Source: Roseburia inulinivorans DSM 16841
Lineage (GTDB): Bacteria; Bacillota; Clostridia; Lachnospirales; Lachnospiraceae
Assembly (NCBI RefSeq): GCF_000174195.1
Contig: NZ_ACFY01000058.1
Span: forward strand, 1 to 64,000
Length of the DNA: 64,000 nucleotides
Reading direction: 5' to 3'
Part shown: one piece after another, positions 1 through 10,118 of the stretch
Layout: each line of letters starts with the position of its first letter
How positions within the stretch are numbered: the stretch's first letter is position 1
The notes under the pieces: generated by a model
The model's database searches: none
What the model saw: only the letters and a program-made list of their open reading frames with translations
What the model was told of the DNA's origin: nothing
Translations under genes and position numbers: made by a program

Positions 1-213
1 TATCAGGAATTTGCAAATTCTTTTCGGACAATTCCATGTTAGCTATTTTGACGAAAAAAACAGGACAAACACACATATTTGTATAAAATGTCAAAAAAAA
101 GAAAAAATTTACTGAAAAAATTGTGTAAAATGATGTACATTGAAAAATGGTTGTGATATACTTGAAATATCAAGAGGACTAGATTGACTAGAAAGTGACG
201 AGAGGTGATTGAC

Positions 214-1488
214 GTGATTCGAAAAGAAATGATAGCAATGCTATTAGCGGGAGGTCAGGGAAGCCGTTTAGGTGTCCTGACATCAAAAGTTGCAAAACCG
301 GCAGTTGCATTTGGAGGCAAGTATCGTATTATCGATTTTCCATTGAGCAACTGCATTAACTCCGGAATTGATACGGTTGGTGTATTGACACAGTATCAGC
401 CATTACGTTTGAATACCCATATCGGAATTGGTATTCCGTGGGATCTTGACCGTAATAACGGAGGAGTAACAGTACTTCCACCATACGAGAAGAGTAATAA
501 CAGTGAGTGGTATTCAGGAACTGCCAATGCAATTTATCAGAATATGAATTACATGGAGCAGTACAATCCGGAATATGTACTGATTTTATCTGGTGACCAT
601 ATCTACAAGATGGATTATGAAGTCATGCTTGATTTCCATAAGGAAAATAACGCAGATGTTACAATTGCCACAATGCCTGTTCCATTAGAGGAGGCAAGCC
701 GTTTTGGTATTGTGATCGCAGATGAAGATAAACGAATTCAGGATTTTGAAGAGAAACCGGAACATCCAAGAAGTAATCTAGCCTCAATGGGAATCTACAT
801 ATTTAGCTGGAAGGTATTGAAGGAAGCTCTGACTGCAATGAAAGATCAGAGCAACTGTGACTTTGGTAAGCACATCATTCCTTACTGCCACGAGAAGAAA
901 CAGCGTCTGTTTGCTTACGAGTATAATGGATACTGGAAAGATGTAGGAACGCTTGGCTCTTATTGGGAAGCCAATATGGAACTGATCGATCTGATCCCGG
1001 AATTCAACCTGTATGAGGAATACTGGAAGATTTACACGAAGAGTGATATTATCCAGCCGCAGTATCTGTCAGCAGACAGTATTGTTGAGAAGAGTATCAT
1101 CGGAGAGGGATCTGAGATTTACGGAGAGGTTCACAGTTCTGTCATCGGAGCCGGCGTTACGATCGGCAAGGGCAGTGTCGTGAGAGATTCCATTATTATG
1201 AAGGGAACCCAGATCGGTGAGAATGTCGTCATAGACAAAGCAATTATTGCTGAAAACTGCAGCATTGGTGATAACGTTACATTAGGCGTTGGAGAGGAAA
1301 AACCGAACAAGTTCAATGAGAAGATTTACTCCTTTGGTCTTGTGACGATCGGAGAGGATTCCGAAGTTCCATCGAACGTCTCAGTCGGAAAGAACACTGC
1401 AATTTCCGGCAAGACCACAAAAGAAGATTATCCGGAAGGAATTCTTGACAGCGGTGAAGTAATTATTAAGGCAGGTGACTCAGAATGA
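214..1488 (+). CDS. glgC: Glucose-1-phosphate adenylyltransferase GlgC
   Basis: Makes ADP-glucose from glucose-1-phosphate and ATP, the committed step of bacterial glycogen synthesis. The N-terminus has the nucleotidyltransferase signature [12 protein letters not shown], followed by [15 protein letters not shown]. The C-terminal ~130 residues are hexapeptide-type left-handed beta-helix repeats ([19 protein letters not shown]). About 424 residues is normal for the family. I chose the GTG at 214 rather than the in-frame GTG at 205, because GAGGTG at 202-207 then sits six bases upstream as a ribosome binding site. The stop overlaps the start of glgD by four bases (ATGA), so the two are translationally coupled. 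In Firmicutes the GlgC/GlgD pair usually forms one heteromeric enzyme. Identification is secure. Confidence 0.96.
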   Translation: MIRKEMIAMLLAGGQGSRLGVLTSKVAKPAVAFGGKYRIIDFPLSNCINSGIDTVGVLTQYQPLRLNTHIGIGIPWDLDRNNGGVTVLPPYEKSNNSEWYSGTANAIYQNMNYMEQYNPEYVLILSGDHIYKMDYEVMLDFHKENNADVTIATMPVPLEEASRFGIVIADEDKRIQDFEEKPEHPRSNLASMGIYIFSWKVLKEALTAMKDQSNCDFGKHIIPYCHEKKQRLFAYEYNGYWKDVGTLGSYWEANMELIDLIPEFNLYEEYWKIYTKSDIIQPQYLSADSIVEKSIIGEGSEIYGEVHSSVIGAGVTIGKGSVVRDSIIMKGTQIGENVVIDKAIIAENCSIGDNVTLGVGEEKPNKFNEKIYSFGLVTIGEDSEVPSNVSVGKNTAISGKTTKEDYPEGILDSGEVIIKAGDSE

Positions 1489-2603
1489 AGGCAGTAGGAA
1501 TTATTTTAGCTGGCGGTAATAACAGCCGCATGCAGGAATTATCGAACAAACGAGCAATTGCAGCAATGCCGATCGGAGGCAGTTACCGGAGCATCGACTT
1601 CGCTCTGAGCAATATGAGTAATTCTCATGTACAGACAGTGGCAGTGCTGACACAGTACAGTGCAAGATCCCTGAATGAACATTTAAGTTCTTCCAAATGG
1701 TGGGATTTCGGACGTAAACAGGGTGGTTTATATGTATTCAACCCAACTGTAACAGTGGATAACAGCTGGTGGTACCGTGGCACAGCAGATGCGATGTACC
1801 AGAATATCAGTTTCCTGAAAAAACGTCATGAGCCATATGTCATCATCAGCAGTGGTGACTGTGTATACAAACTTGATTTTAACAAAGTCCTTGATTACCA
1901 TATCGAGAAGAAAGCAGATATCACCGTTGTGTGCAAAGATATGGATCCGAATGTGGATGTCAGCCGTTTTGGTGTTGTCCGCATGAATGAGGATTCCAGA
2001 ATCGTTGAGTTTGAGGAGAAACCAATGGTTTCCCAGTCCAATACGATTTCTACAGGTATCTACATTGTCCGCAGAAGACAGCTCATTGAGATGTTAGAGC
2101 GGAGTGCTGATGAGGGAAGATGGGATTTTGTAACGGATATCCTGATCCGTTATAAGAATATGAAGCGTATCTATGGTTATAAGATGAAAGAATACTGGAG
2201 CAATATTGCATCCGTGGATTCTTATTACCAGACGAATATGGACTTCTTAAAACCGGAAGTCAGAAATTACTTCTTTAAAGAAGAACCGGGAATTTTCTCG
2301 AAAGTGGATGATCTTCCACCTGCAAAATATAATGCAGGATCAGACGTGAAAAACAGCCTGATCGCAAGCGGATGTATTATCAACAGTAAGGTTGAAAATT
2401 CTATCTTATTTAAAAAGGTATTTGTCGGAAAGAATTGTGTGATCAAGAATTCCATTATTTTAAACGATGTTTATATTGGAGATAATACACATATTGAAAA
2501 CTGTATCGTTGAGAGCCGTGATACATTGAAAGCCAACACATACTATTGTGGTGAGAATGGAATTAAGATCGTATCTGAGAACAATGAGAGATATGTGTTA
2601 TAG
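1485..2603 (+). CDS. glgD: GlgD, second subunit of ADP-glucose pyrophosphorylase
   Basis: Paralogue of GlgC that, by family knowledge, partners GlgC and modulates its activity. At 372 residues it is shorter than GlgC. The N-terminal signature is degenerate: [17 protein letters not shown] replaces the canonical GGxGxRL loop, which is typical of GlgD and suggests weak or no catalysis alone. A sugar-nucleotide transferase fold is followed by a C-terminal beta-helix ([15 protein letters not shown]). It overlaps glgC by four bases in one operon. Confidence 0.94.
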   Translation: MKAVGIILAGGNNSRMQELSNKRAIAAMPIGGSYRSIDFALSNMSNSHVQTVAVLTQYSARSLNEHLSSSKWWDFGRKQGGLYVFNPTVTVDNSWWYRGTADAMYQNISFLKKRHEPYVIISSGDCVYKLDFNKVLDYHIEKKADITVVCKDMDPNVDVSRFGVVRMNEDSRIVEFEEKPMVSQSNTISTGIYIVRRRQLIEMLERSADEGRWDFVTDILIRYKNMKRIYGYKMKEYWSNIASVDSYYQTNMDFLKPEVRNYFFKEEPGIFSKVDDLPPAKYNAGSDVKNSLIASGCIINSKVENSILFKKVFVGKNCVIKNSIILNDVYIGDNTHIENCIVESRDTLKANTYYCGENGIKIVSENNERYVL

Positions 2604-2678
2604 CCGGGAGCGCAGATTTACCGACAAGGTGACAAAAACTTGCTTTAGATGAAGACTGAAAAGGGGGACTGAGACATC

Positions 2679-2945
2679 ATGCAGATTACAGACGTCAGAA
2701 TTAGAAAAGTTGAAAAAGAAGGAAAAATGAAAGCCGTAGTTTCCATTACCATAGATGAAGAATTTGTGGTACATGATATTAAGATCATTGAAGGAGAGAA
2801 AGGATTATTCATTGCGATGCCAAGCAGAAAGGCAGCAGACGGGGAATACCGTGATATCGCACATCCGATCAATTCCGATACAAGAGACCGTATTCAGAAA
2901 CTGATCCTTGAAAAGTATCAGGAAACAATGGCTGTGGAAGAATAA
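2679..2945 (+). CDS. spoVG: Septation/sporulation regulator SpoVG
   Basis: Small nucleic-acid-binding regulator of 88 residues. It starts [10 protein letters not shown] and contains [15 protein letters not shown] and [10 protein letters not shown], the hallmark SpoVG core. SpoVG binds DNA and RNA in Firmicutes and affects septation, sporulation and envelope genes. A strong ribosome binding site (AAGGGGG) lies about 12 bases before the ATG. The gene sits alone between glgD and a glmU-like gene and ends in a rho-independent terminator. Non-sporulating bacteria also keep spoVG, so it does not prove sporulation. Confidence 0.95.
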   Translation: MQITDVRIRKVEKEGKMKAVVSITIDEEFVVHDIKIIEGEKGLFIAMPSRKAADGEYRDIAHPINSDTRDRIQKLILEKYQETMAVEE

Positions 2946-2956
2946 GAACTGCAGAT

Positions 2957-2991
2957 GAGCGGGCCGCTATGGGGATAGCGGCTCGTTTTTT
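2957..2991 (+). terminator. Rho-independent terminator after spoVG
   Basis: GC-rich stem GCCGCTAT / ATAGCGGC with a GGGG loop, followed by a run of six T. It lies 12 bases after the spoVG stop codon. Confidence 0.9.
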
Positions 2992-3135
2992 GCTTATGTT
3001 GATGAGAAAAATATACGCATTCATGCAGAAATAAAAGTTGCATTCCTTACTTGCCAAATCCAAAATCTTCTGTAAAATAGAACATACGGAATAGAACAAT
3101 GGAAATTATTTCATCATATTGAGAGGAACAGAACA

Positions 3136-3876
3136 ATGGAACAGTTAAAAGCAGTCATTCTTGCAGCAGGAAAAGGAACCCGGATGAAATCAGATCTTCC
3201 GAAAGTGGTTCACACGATCGAGGGAAAATGTCTGGTAGATTATGCAATTGACGCAGCAATCGGAGCAGGCGCAGATGATATCTGTCTGGTAGTAGGATAT
3301 AAACATGAAGTAGTGGAGAATAGCATTTCTCATAAAAATGTGAAATTTGCATTACAGGAAGAACAGTTGGGAACCGGTCATGCAGTAAAATGTGCCAGAG
3401 ATTTCTTAGGGGATGAGGGACAGACGCTGATTTTATTTGGTGATACACCACTTATCACAGCAGAAACATTAAACCGCCTGGCAGAGCATCATAAGAAAAA
3501 CGGAAATACAGTTACGGTACTTTCTGCGATGATCGACAATCCAACCGGATACGGAAGAATTATCCGCGATGCGGAAGGCAGATTTGTGAAGAGCGTAGAG
3601 CACAAAGACGCTTCACCGGAAGAGTTAGAGTCTCACGAGATCAATTCCGGTATGTACATTTTCGATACAAAAGAATTAAAGGAAGCACTCGATAAGCTGA
3701 CACCGAACAACGCGCAGGGCGAGTACTATCTGCCGGATACCCTTACCATCATCAAAAACAAAGGACTTAAAGTAGATGCATTTGCACTCGATGATCCGGA
3801 AGATATCACAGGGGTCAACGATCAGGAGCAGTTAGCCGCCGCCGCTGAGATCATCCGCGCGAGAACTGCAAAATAA
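3136..3876 (+). CDS. glmU: GlmU-like N-acetylglucosamine-1-phosphate uridylyltransferase, acetyltransferase domain absent
   Basis: Nucleotidyltransferase expected to form UDP-GlcNAc from GlcNAc-1-P and UTP for peptidoglycan synthesis. Residues 7-20 carry the LAAGKGTRMKS signature. QLGTGHAV, GDTPLI, YGRIIR and the EINSGMYIF segment match the GlmU uridylyltransferase half closely. At 246 residues the protein stops where the standard ~456-residue GlmU would begin its left-handed beta-helix acetyltransferase domain. The end is clean (TAA, then pth), with no leftover acetyltransferase codons downstream, so this looks like a stable single-domain form rather than a recent truncation. The GlcN-1-P acetyltransferase would have to be encoded elsewhere. 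Confidence 0.85.
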   Translation: MEQLKAVILAAGKGTRMKSDLPKVVHTIEGKCLVDYAIDAAIGAGADDICLVVGYKHEVVENSISHKNVKFALQEEQLGTGHAVKCARDFLGDEGQTLILFGDTPLITAETLNRLAEHHKKNGNTVTVLSAMIDNPTGYGRIIRDAEGRFVKSVEHKDASPEELESHEINSGMYIFDTKELKEALDKLTPNNAQGEYYLPDTLTIIKNKGLKVDAFALDDPEDITGVNDQEQLAAAAEIIRARTAK

Positions 3877-3893
3877 TCTGCCGGAGTTTCGCA
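3858..3893 (+). repeat. Short hairpin of the AACT/AGTT family ahead of pth
   Basis: GCGAGAACT at the end of the glmU-like gene can pair with AGTTTCGC 18 bases before the pth ribosome binding site. The right arm (GGAGTTTCGCAATTA) matches copies at 34980, 39171 and 49364. The left arm is coding and may match by chance, so this is the weakest member. Confidence 0.45.
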
Positions 3894-3924
3894 ATTAACT
3901 ATGGAAAGCAGAGGAGGGCAGGAC

Positions 3925-4497
3925 ATGTTTTTAATTGTAGGATTAGGCAATCCAACAAAGCAGTACGAAAAGACAAGGCACAATATCGGCTTTGATGTCA
4001 TGGATGCCTTGGCAGATAAATATAATATTAGTATCAGTGAGAACAAGCACAAGGCACTTTGCGGAAAAGGTGTCATTGAAGGAATGAAAGTTGTGCTGGC
4101 GAAGCCGCAGACTTACATGAACTTAAGCGGTGAGAGTGTGGCAGAACTGGTCAATTATTATAAATTGGATCCGGAATCGGAACTGATTGTCGTTTTCGAT
4201 GATATCAGCTTAGAACCGGGTAATATCCGTATCCGCAAAAAAGGAAGTGCCGGTGGACATAACGGAATCAAAAATATTATTGCCATGACAGGCACGCAGA
4301 ATTTTATGCGCATCAAAGTCGGTGTCGGCGAGAAGCCGAAGGGCTGGGATCTGGCAGACTATGTGTTGGGACATTTCAGTACCGAAGACCGCGCCAAAGT
4401 GGAGGAAGCGATCGGACATGCGATGGATGCCACCGTTTTGATGATGCAGGGCGAAGTCGACAAGGCAATGAATGATTACAATAGTAAAAACAAGTAA
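3925..4497 (+). CDS. pth: Peptidyl-tRNA hydrolase
   Basis: Cleaves peptidyl-tRNA released by abortive translation. The start FLIVGLGNPTKQYEKTRHNIG contains the catalytic His (TRHNIG) and the conserved Asn of GLGNP. KPQTYMNLSGES, VFDDISL and SAGGHNGIKNI are all conserved Pth blocks. I chose ATG 3925, not the upstream ATG 3901, because GGAGGG lies directly before 3925 at proper spacing and the protein then begins at the usual position. That gives 190 residues, the normal size. It precedes mfd, an order common in Firmicutes. Confidence 0.95.
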   Translation: MFLIVGLGNPTKQYEKTRHNIGFDVMDALADKYNISISENKHKALCGKGVIEGMKVVLAKPQTYMNLSGESVAELVNYYKLDPESELIVVFDDISLEPGNIRIRKKGSAGGHNGIKNIIAMTGTQNFMRIKVGVGEKPKGWDLADYVLGHFSTEDRAKVEEAIGHAMDATVLMMQGEVDKAMNDYNSKNK

Positions 4498-4574
4498 AAC
4501 AAAACATTTACAGTAATGAGTATTAAGATTATGAAAGTGGGAGAATTCCGGGCTGCAGAGAGGAGCGCGACGGC

Positions 4575-7500
4575 GTGAGAGCATTCACTGAACCCTTAAC
4601 ACAACTGCAGGGTTATGAAGAGTTAGAGCAGGCAGTGCAGAAGACTGAGGGAGTCATTTTGGTTTCCGGCTGCATTGACGCAGTAAAACCACATATTGTA
4701 TACAGTGTTCATAATGGTTCTGGCAACAGAATCATTGTTACTTTTCATGAGCAAAAAGCGAAAGAATTGTTGGAAGAATACCGTTTTTTTGATAAAAACG
4801 TGGCATATTATCCGGCGAAAGATATTCTATTTTATCAGTCGGATATCCGTGGAAATGTTCTGACATCAGAACGTATCAATGCCCTGAAAATGATGGCTGA
4901 GGAGAAGGAATGTACGATTATTACTACGTTTGACGGTCTGATGAATCCGATGCCCGCCCCGGAAAAGTTTATCCAGGCAGTGAAGAAAATCTCTGTGGGC
5001 GATACCGTGGAGTTAAATGAACTGACCAGACATCTGGTAGAGCTTGGATATGAGAAAAACTATCAGGCAGAGACTATGGGAGAATTTTCTGTGCGCGGCG
5101 GAATCATTGATATTTTTCCGTTGACCGAGGAAACGCCGTTTCGAATCGAACTTTGGGGCGATGAGGTCGATTCCATCCGCTCGTTTGATCCGGAGAGCCA
5201 GCGTTCCATCGAAAATCTTGAGGAGATCTATATTTATCCGGCGTGTGAACTTGTCCTGACGGAAGAAGAGCGGAGGAATGGTGTCGCAAAGATTCAGAAA
5301 GAGGCAGAAAAAGCCGCAGAAAAGTTCCGCAAAGAGATGAAGACCGAGGAGGCTTACCGCGTAAAATCCATGGCAGACCAGATTGCGGAAGAGACGATGG
5401 AATACGGCATTACCGCAGGACTGGATGCCTATCTGTCCTATTTTTGTGAGGAGAGGGTATCTTTATTAGATTATCTGAAAAAAGAAGATTCCATCGTATT
5501 TCTGGATGAGACAGTGCGCACGATCGAGCGTGGACAGTCCACAGAAACCGAGTTTTCCGAGAGTATGAAACAACGTCTGGAAAAAGGATACATTCTTCCG
5601 GGACAGATGCGCGAACTTTTTTCCTGCAAAGAAATACTTGCCCAAATAAATCAGAGACGATGTGTGGCAATGGTTGCACTGGATATGAAGTGTAACCAGT
5701 TAAACATCAAAGACCGCATCGCAATCGAAAGCCGTACTGTGAATCCTTACAACAACAGTTTTGAGCTTCTTGTGAAAGACCTGAAGCACTATAAGAAAAA
5801 CGGATACCGCATGATCTTACTATCGAGTTCGAGAACCCGTGCAAAACGTCTTGCGGAAGATCTGATGAACGAGGAGCTTCCGGCATTTTACTCGGAAGAC
5901 TTTGACCGTGTTTTAAGTCCGGGAGAGATCATGACAGGATATGGCAAGGTGAAAAAAGGGTATGAGTATCCGGCAGTCAAGTTCGTTGTGATTTCTGAGA
6001 GTGATATTTTTGGCTCGGAAAAGAAGAAAAAGAAACGCCACCGCATGTATGAGGGTGAGAAAATCGCCAGTTTTACTGATCTGAATATCGGTGACTATGT
6101 CGTGCATGAAAATCATGGACTTGGAATTTACCGTGGCATTGAAAAAATCGAAGTAGACAAGACCGTGAAGGATTATATCAAGATTGAGTATGCCGGAGGT
6201 GGAAATCTCTATATTCTGGCGACACAGCTGGAACTGATCCAGAAATATGCCGGTGCGGACGCTAAAAAGCCGAAATTAAATAAACTTGGTGGACAGGAAT
6301 GGAATAAGACCAAGACGAAAGTCCGCGGAGCGGTCAAAGAGATTGCAGGAGATCTGGTGCGTTTATACGCAGTGCGGCAGAGTGAGCGCGGTTTTGCCTA
6401 TGGGCCGGATACTGTCTGGCAGCGCGAGTTTGAGGAGATGTTCCCATTCGAGGAGACGGAAGATCAGGACCTTGCGATCGAGGCAACGAAAAAAGATATG
6501 GAGAGCACGAAGATCATGGATCGTCTGATCTGCGGTGACGTTGGCTATGGTAAGACTGAGATTGCCATCCGTGCGGCGTTTAAGGCGGTGCAGGATGGGA
6601 AACAGGTTGCATTTTTGGTGCCAACAACCATTTTGGCGCAGCAGCATTACAACAATTTTGTACAGCGCATGAAGGATTTTCCGGTGAATATCGATCTGCT
6701 CTGCCGTTTTCGTTCTGCAGGTGAGCAGAAAAAGACATTAGAAAAACTGAAAAAAGGTCAGGTGGATATCATTATTGGTACACACCGTCTTTTATCGAAA
6801 GATGTGGTGTTCAAAGATCTTGGACTTCTGATGATCGACGAGGAACAGCGTTTTGGTGTCACTCACAAGGAAAAGATTAAGCAGTTAAAAAATAACATTG
6901 ATGTGCTCACTTTAACCGCGACACCAATCCCAAGAACACTGCATATGAGTCTGATCGGAATCCGTGACATGAGTGTGTTGGAAGAACCGCCTATGGATCG
7001 AATCCCGATCCAGACTTATGTGATGGAATATAATGAGGAGCTTGTGCGGGAAGCAATATCCAGAGAGCTGGCGCGTGGCGGACAGGCGTATTATGTATAC
7101 AATCGCGTGAAAGAGATCGCGGATGTGGCAGCGAAGATCGCAGAGCTTGTGCCGGAGGCGAATGTCGCCTATGCGCATGGACAGATGAAAGAGACCGAAC
7201 TGGAAAATATCATGTACAAGTTTATCAATGGAGAGATCGACGTGCTTGTGTCGACGACGATCATTGAGACAGGACTCGATATTTCCAATGTCAACACCAT
7301 GATCATCCATGATGCGGACAACATGGGGCTGTCACAGCTCTATCAGCTTCGCGGACGCGTGGGACGCTCAAACCGGACAGCGTATGCGTTTTTAATGTAT
7401 AAGCGCGATAAGATGTTAAAAGAAGTCGCAGAGAAACGTCTCGCTGCGATCAAAGAGTACACGGAGCTCGGCAGTGGTTTTAAAATTGCCATGCGAGACC

Positions 7501-8126
7501 TTGAGATCCGTGGCGCAGGAAATCTGCTCGGCGCAGAGCAGCACGGGCATATGGAGGCGGTCGGCTATGACCTCTACTGCAAGATGTTAAACGAGGCAGT
7601 CAAAGAGGCGAAGGGTATGAAGCAGGAGGAAAGCTTTGATACGACGATCGACATTGATATCGATGCCTATATTCCGATGGGATACATTCCAAATGAGGTG
7701 CAGAAGCTTGATATCTACAAACGTATTGCAGATATCCAGACGGATGAGGAGACGGAGGAGATGTTAGAGGAGCTGATCGACCGTTTCGGTGATCCACCAA
7801 AACCAGTGGAAAATCTGCTTTACATTGCAAAAATAAAGTCATTGGCGCATGCAGTTTATATGACAGAGATTTCACAAAAAGCGGATACTGTGAAGTTCAC
7901 ACTTTATGGGAAAGCGAAACTTGACGTGGCAAAAATCCCGGAGTTTATCGCATCTTATGGCAATAACCTGAAGTTTACCATGGATGCCAAAGCACCGTAT
8001 TTTACTTATTTTTTGAAGAAAAATTCCAGGGAAAAGAATGTGGATGCCAGAACAGTGATAGAAGATTTTTTAAATGGTGTGCAGGAAAAATTAAAGATTG
8101 CGCAGGACTCTGTGAAAAAAGAGTGA
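4575..8126 (+). CDS. mfd: Transcription-repair coupling factor Mfd
   Basis: Removes RNA polymerase stalled at DNA lesions and recruits UvrA. It has 1183 residues, full length for Mfd. Domains in order: UvrB-like N-terminal modules, RNA-polymerase-interaction domain around residue 510 ([17 protein letters not shown]), RecG-like helicase with Walker [10 protein letters not shown] near residue 653 and DEEQRFG near 754, motif VI region (QLRGRVGRS), and the C-terminal TRCF domain. The start is GTG with GAGAGGAG upstream. Transcription continues from pth, and the next gene has its own promoter. Confidence 0.97.
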   Translation: MRAFTEPLTQLQGYEELEQAVQKTEGVILVSGCIDAVKPHIVYSVHNGSGNRIIVTFHEQKAKELLEEYRFFDKNVAYYPAKDILFYQSDIRGNVLTSERINALKMMAEEKECTIITTFDGLMNPMPAPEKFIQAVKKISVGDTVELNELTRHLVELGYEKNYQAETMGEFSVRGGIIDIFPLTEETPFRIELWGDEVDSIRSFDPESQRSIENLEEIYIYPACELVLTEEERRNGVAKIQKEAEKAAEKFRKEMKTEEAYRVKSMADQIAEETMEYGITAGLDAYLSYFCEERVSLLDYLKKEDSIVFLDETVRTIERGQSTETEFSESMKQRLEKGYILPGQMRELFSCKEILAQINQRRCVAMVALDMKCNQLNIKDRIAIESRTVNPYNNSFELLVKDLKHYKKNGYRMILLSSSRTRAKRLAEDLMNEELPAFYSEDFDRVLSPGEIMTGYGKVKKGYEYPAVKFVVISESDIFGSEKKKKKRHRMYEGEKIASFTDLNIGDYVVHENHGLGIYRGIEKIEVDKTVKDYIKIEYAGGGNLYILATQLELIQKYAGADAKKPKLNKLGGQEWNKTKTKVRGAVKEIAGDLVRLYAVRQSERGFAYGPDTVWQREFEEMFPFEETEDQDLAIEATKKDMESTKIMDRLICGDVGYGKTEIAIRAAFKAVQDGKQVAFLVPTTILAQQHYNNFVQRMKDFPVNIDLLCRFRSAGEQKKTLEKLKKGQVDIIIGTHRLLSKDVVFKDLGLLMIDEEQRFGVTHKEKIKQLKNNIDVLTLTATPIPRTLHMSLIGIRDMSVLEEPPMDRIPIQTYVMEYNEELVREAISRELARGGQAYYVYNRVKEIADVAAKIAELVPEANVAYAHGQMKETELENIMYKFINGEIDVLVSTTIIETGLDISNVNTMIIHDADNMGLSQLYQLRGRVGRSNRTAYAFLMYKRDKMLKEVAEKRLAAIKEYTELGSGFKIAMRDLEIRGAGNLLGAEQHGHMEAVGYDLYCKMLNEAVKEAKGMKQEESFDTTIDIDIDAYIPMGYIPNEVQKLDIYKRIADIQTDEETEEMLEELIDRFGDPPKPVENLLYIAKIKSLAHAVYMTEISQKADTVKFTLYGKAKLDVAKIPEFIASYGNNLKFTMDAKAPYFTYFLKKNSREKNVDARTVIEDFLNGVQEKLKIAQDSVKKE

Positions 8127-8132
8127 AAAATC

Positions 8133-8161
8133 TTGCGGCACCGGTAAAAAAGCACTATAAT
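8133..8161 (+). promoter_or_regulatory. Sigma-A-type promoter of the PPIase lipoprotein gene
   Basis: TTGCGG, a 17-base spacer and a perfect TATAAT just after the mfd stop. A transcript starting near 8168 would carry a ~100-base structured leader. Confidence 0.65.
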
Positions 8162-8200
8162 AGGAAAAGTGACTATCCATGTATGAAAATCGAGTGGATA

Positions 8201-8271
8201 CATTTAGGAGGCTAAATCCTCTGCTCCCGCAGGGGCAGTCGCATTTTGCTCCGCAAAACAAGGAGGATTTA
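8201..8271 (+). promoter_or_regulatory. Structured leader with SD-sequestering three-way junction (copy 1)
   Basis: TAAATCCTC (8213-8221) is exactly complementary to GAGGATTTA (8263-8271), which contains the Shine-Dalgarno sequence and the A of the start codon. The stem encloses two hairpins: CTGCTCC/GGGGCAG and TTTTGC/GCAAAA. The AGGAGG just upstream (8206-8211) can pair with the same anti-SD segment, giving a mutually exclusive fold that would free the ribosome binding site. The same layout, with different inner hairpins, precedes csrA. Sensing of a ligand, a protein or temperature is inference. Confidence 0.65.
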
Positions 8272-9374
8272 TGAAGGCAAAGAGATTTACAACACTGCTC
8301 GTAAGTAGTGTTTTAGCAGCATCTATGTTAGTGGGATGTGGCGGCATAAATAAAAATGAAACCGTTGCAACCTTAGATGGACAGGAAATTAAGTTAGGAG
8401 TAGCTAATTTTGCAGCGCGTCTGCAGCAGGCGGAGGCAGATGATTTTTACAGAGCTTATTTTGGAGACGATGTGTGGTCATCCGATCTGTATAACAATGG
8501 AACAACCATGGAAGATAACACGAAGAACAGTGTCATCGAGATGATTGAAAATTTATATATTTTACAGAATCATATGGCAGATTATGACGTGACACTGACC
8601 GATGATGAGACTGCAAAAATCGCAGAGACAGCAGCACAGTTCATGGCAGACAATGATGATAAGGCGGTCAATGCACTCGGAGCAACAGAAGACATTGTGA
8701 AGGAATATCTTACCTTAGTGACAGTTCAGAGTAAAATGCGTGCAGCGATCATTGCAGATGCAGACACAAATGTCAGTGATGCAGATGCCAACACAAGTGC
8801 ATATAGTTATGTCAATGTATCGAAAACCAGTTATAAAGATGCAGACGGAAATACACAGGAATATACAGATGATGAGAAAGCAGAACTTGCAGATACAGTT
8901 CAGAAATTCCATGATGCAGCAGCAGACACGACACTTGATACAGCCGCAGATGAGTATGGATATACGGTGAGTACAGGTACATTTTCATCAGATAACACCA
9001 CATTGGATGAAGAAGTGTTGAACGCATTAGAGGGACTTAAGAGCGAGGGTGAGCTCTCTGACGTAGTGGAGACAGATAATTATTATTATGTGCTCCGCCT
9101 TGACGAGATCACAGATGCAGATGCCACAGAGGAACACAGACAGGAGATCATCAGCCAGCGTCAGAGCGACTTATATAATGAAGTCCTTCAGGGCTGGAAA
9201 GATGAAGCAGAGTGGGTATTAAAAGATAAAGTGTGGGATAAAGTTACATTTGACAACTTATTCACAACAACCGTAGAATCAACAGAGACAACAGAGACTA
9301 CCGAAAGCAGCACAACAGACAATGCAGTGACAGAGAATACAGAGGCAGTGGAAGGCACAGAATCTGTACAATAA
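8271..9374 (+). CDS. PrsA/SurA-like peptidyl-prolyl isomerase lipoprotein
   Basis: Probable extracytoplasmic folding factor. A signal peptide ends in a lipobox (SMLVGCGG, Cys about residue 23), so it should be anchored to the outer face of the membrane. Residues ~30-160 resemble the SurA/PrsA N-terminal chaperone region, and ~170-280 resemble a parvulin-type domain, although the parvulin motifs are divergent. The C-terminal ~40 residues are a Thr/Glu-rich low-complexity tail. Family membership is recognisable mainly from layout, so an inactive PPIase acting as a chaperone is possible. It has its own promoter, a structured leader and a strong terminator, so it is monocistronic. Confidence 0.75.
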   Translation: MKAKRFTTLLVSSVLAASMLVGCGGINKNETVATLDGQEIKLGVANFAARLQQAEADDFYRAYFGDDVWSSDLYNNGTTMEDNTKNSVIEMIENLYILQNHMADYDVTLTDDETAKIAETAAQFMADNDDKAVNALGATEDIVKEYLTLVTVQSKMRAAIIADADTNVSDADANTSAYSYVNVSKTSYKDADGNTQEYTDDEKAELADTVQKFHDAAADTTLDTAADEYGYTVSTGTFSSDNTTLDEEVLNALEGLKSEGELSDVVETDNYYYVLRLDEITDADATEEHRQEIISQRQSDLYNEVLQGWKDEAEWVLKDKVWDKVTFDNLFTTTVESTETTETTESSTTDNAVTENTEAVEGTESVQ

Positions 9375-9387
9375 TAGAAAAAAAGAG

Positions 9388-9436
9388 ACAGGATAATCAG
9401 AGAAAGCATACAGCTTTGGAGATTATCCTGTTTTTT
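9388..9436 (+). terminator. Rho-independent terminator after the PPIase gene
   Basis: ACAGGATAATC pairs with GATTATCCTGT across a 22-base loop, followed by six T. Confidence 0.88.
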
Positions 9437-9599
9437 ACTTTACCCAGATGTGCAGCCGCACAGTTGTGCTTGTGCAAAGGGAACGTTTATGCTATTCTAA
9501 AAAAAGATGTGTATCAGCAGCTGAGACGTGCAGACATAGCGGAAAACCGAAGTGTACATGCACTGCGGAAGAAAGAATAATAAGAGGAATCTTGCAGCA

Positions 9600-10118
9600 A
9601 TGAAAAAAGATAATATAGTACTGATCGGAATGCCTGGAGTGGGAAAAAGCACCGCAGGTGTCATTCTTGCGAAAGTTTTAGGATATGAATTTGTAGATGC
9701 AGATCTTGTGATCCAGAAAGAGGAAGGCAAGCTTTTAAAGGAGATCATTGAGGAAGTTGGAACAGACGGTTTTATCGCAGTGGAGAACCGAGTGAACAGC
9801 TCGCTTGAGGTCGACCATTCGATCATTGCCACAGGCGGAAGTGTTGTCTATGGAAAAGAAGCGATGGAACATTTGAAAAGCATAGGAACTGTGGTTTATT
9901 TACAGCTTCCATTTGAAGAGTTAAACAGAAGACTGAGCGACATCAAAGGTCGTGGTGTTGTTTTAAAAGATGGACAGACTTTAAAAGATCTGTATGAGGA
10001 ACGTGTTCCGTTATATGAAAAATATGCAGATATCACGGTAAACGAATATGGTCTGAATGTGGAGCAGACCATTGATAAAATTTTGAGTTTGAGGAATGAA
10101 AAGAAATGCAAAAAATAG
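9600..10118 (+). CDS. Shikimate-kinase-like P-loop kinase
   Basis: P-loop kinase of 172 residues. Walker A is GMPGVGKST at residues ~9-17, then FVDADLVI, ATGGSVVY, and the lid-side GRGVV and ERVPLYEKYADI, giving the overall pattern of AroK. Several shikimate contacts are not canonical. The usual FRxxE is replaced by FIAVENRV, and the GGG motif reads TGGS. So it may be a divergent shikimate kinase or a relative with another substrate, and no other aromatic pathway gene is adjacent. I chose ATG 9600, with AAGAGGA upstream, over ATG 9552, which adds a basic leader unlike the family. It overlaps the next gene by 13 bases. Confidence 0.72.
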   Translation: MKKDNIVLIGMPGVGKSTAGVILAKVLGYEFVDADLVIQKEEGKLLKEIIEEVGTDGFIAVENRVNSSLEVDHSIIATGGSVVYGKEAMEHLKSIGTVVYLQLPFEELNRRLSDIKGRGVVLKDGQTLKDLYEERVPLYEKYADITVNEYGLNVEQTIDKILSLRNEKKCKK

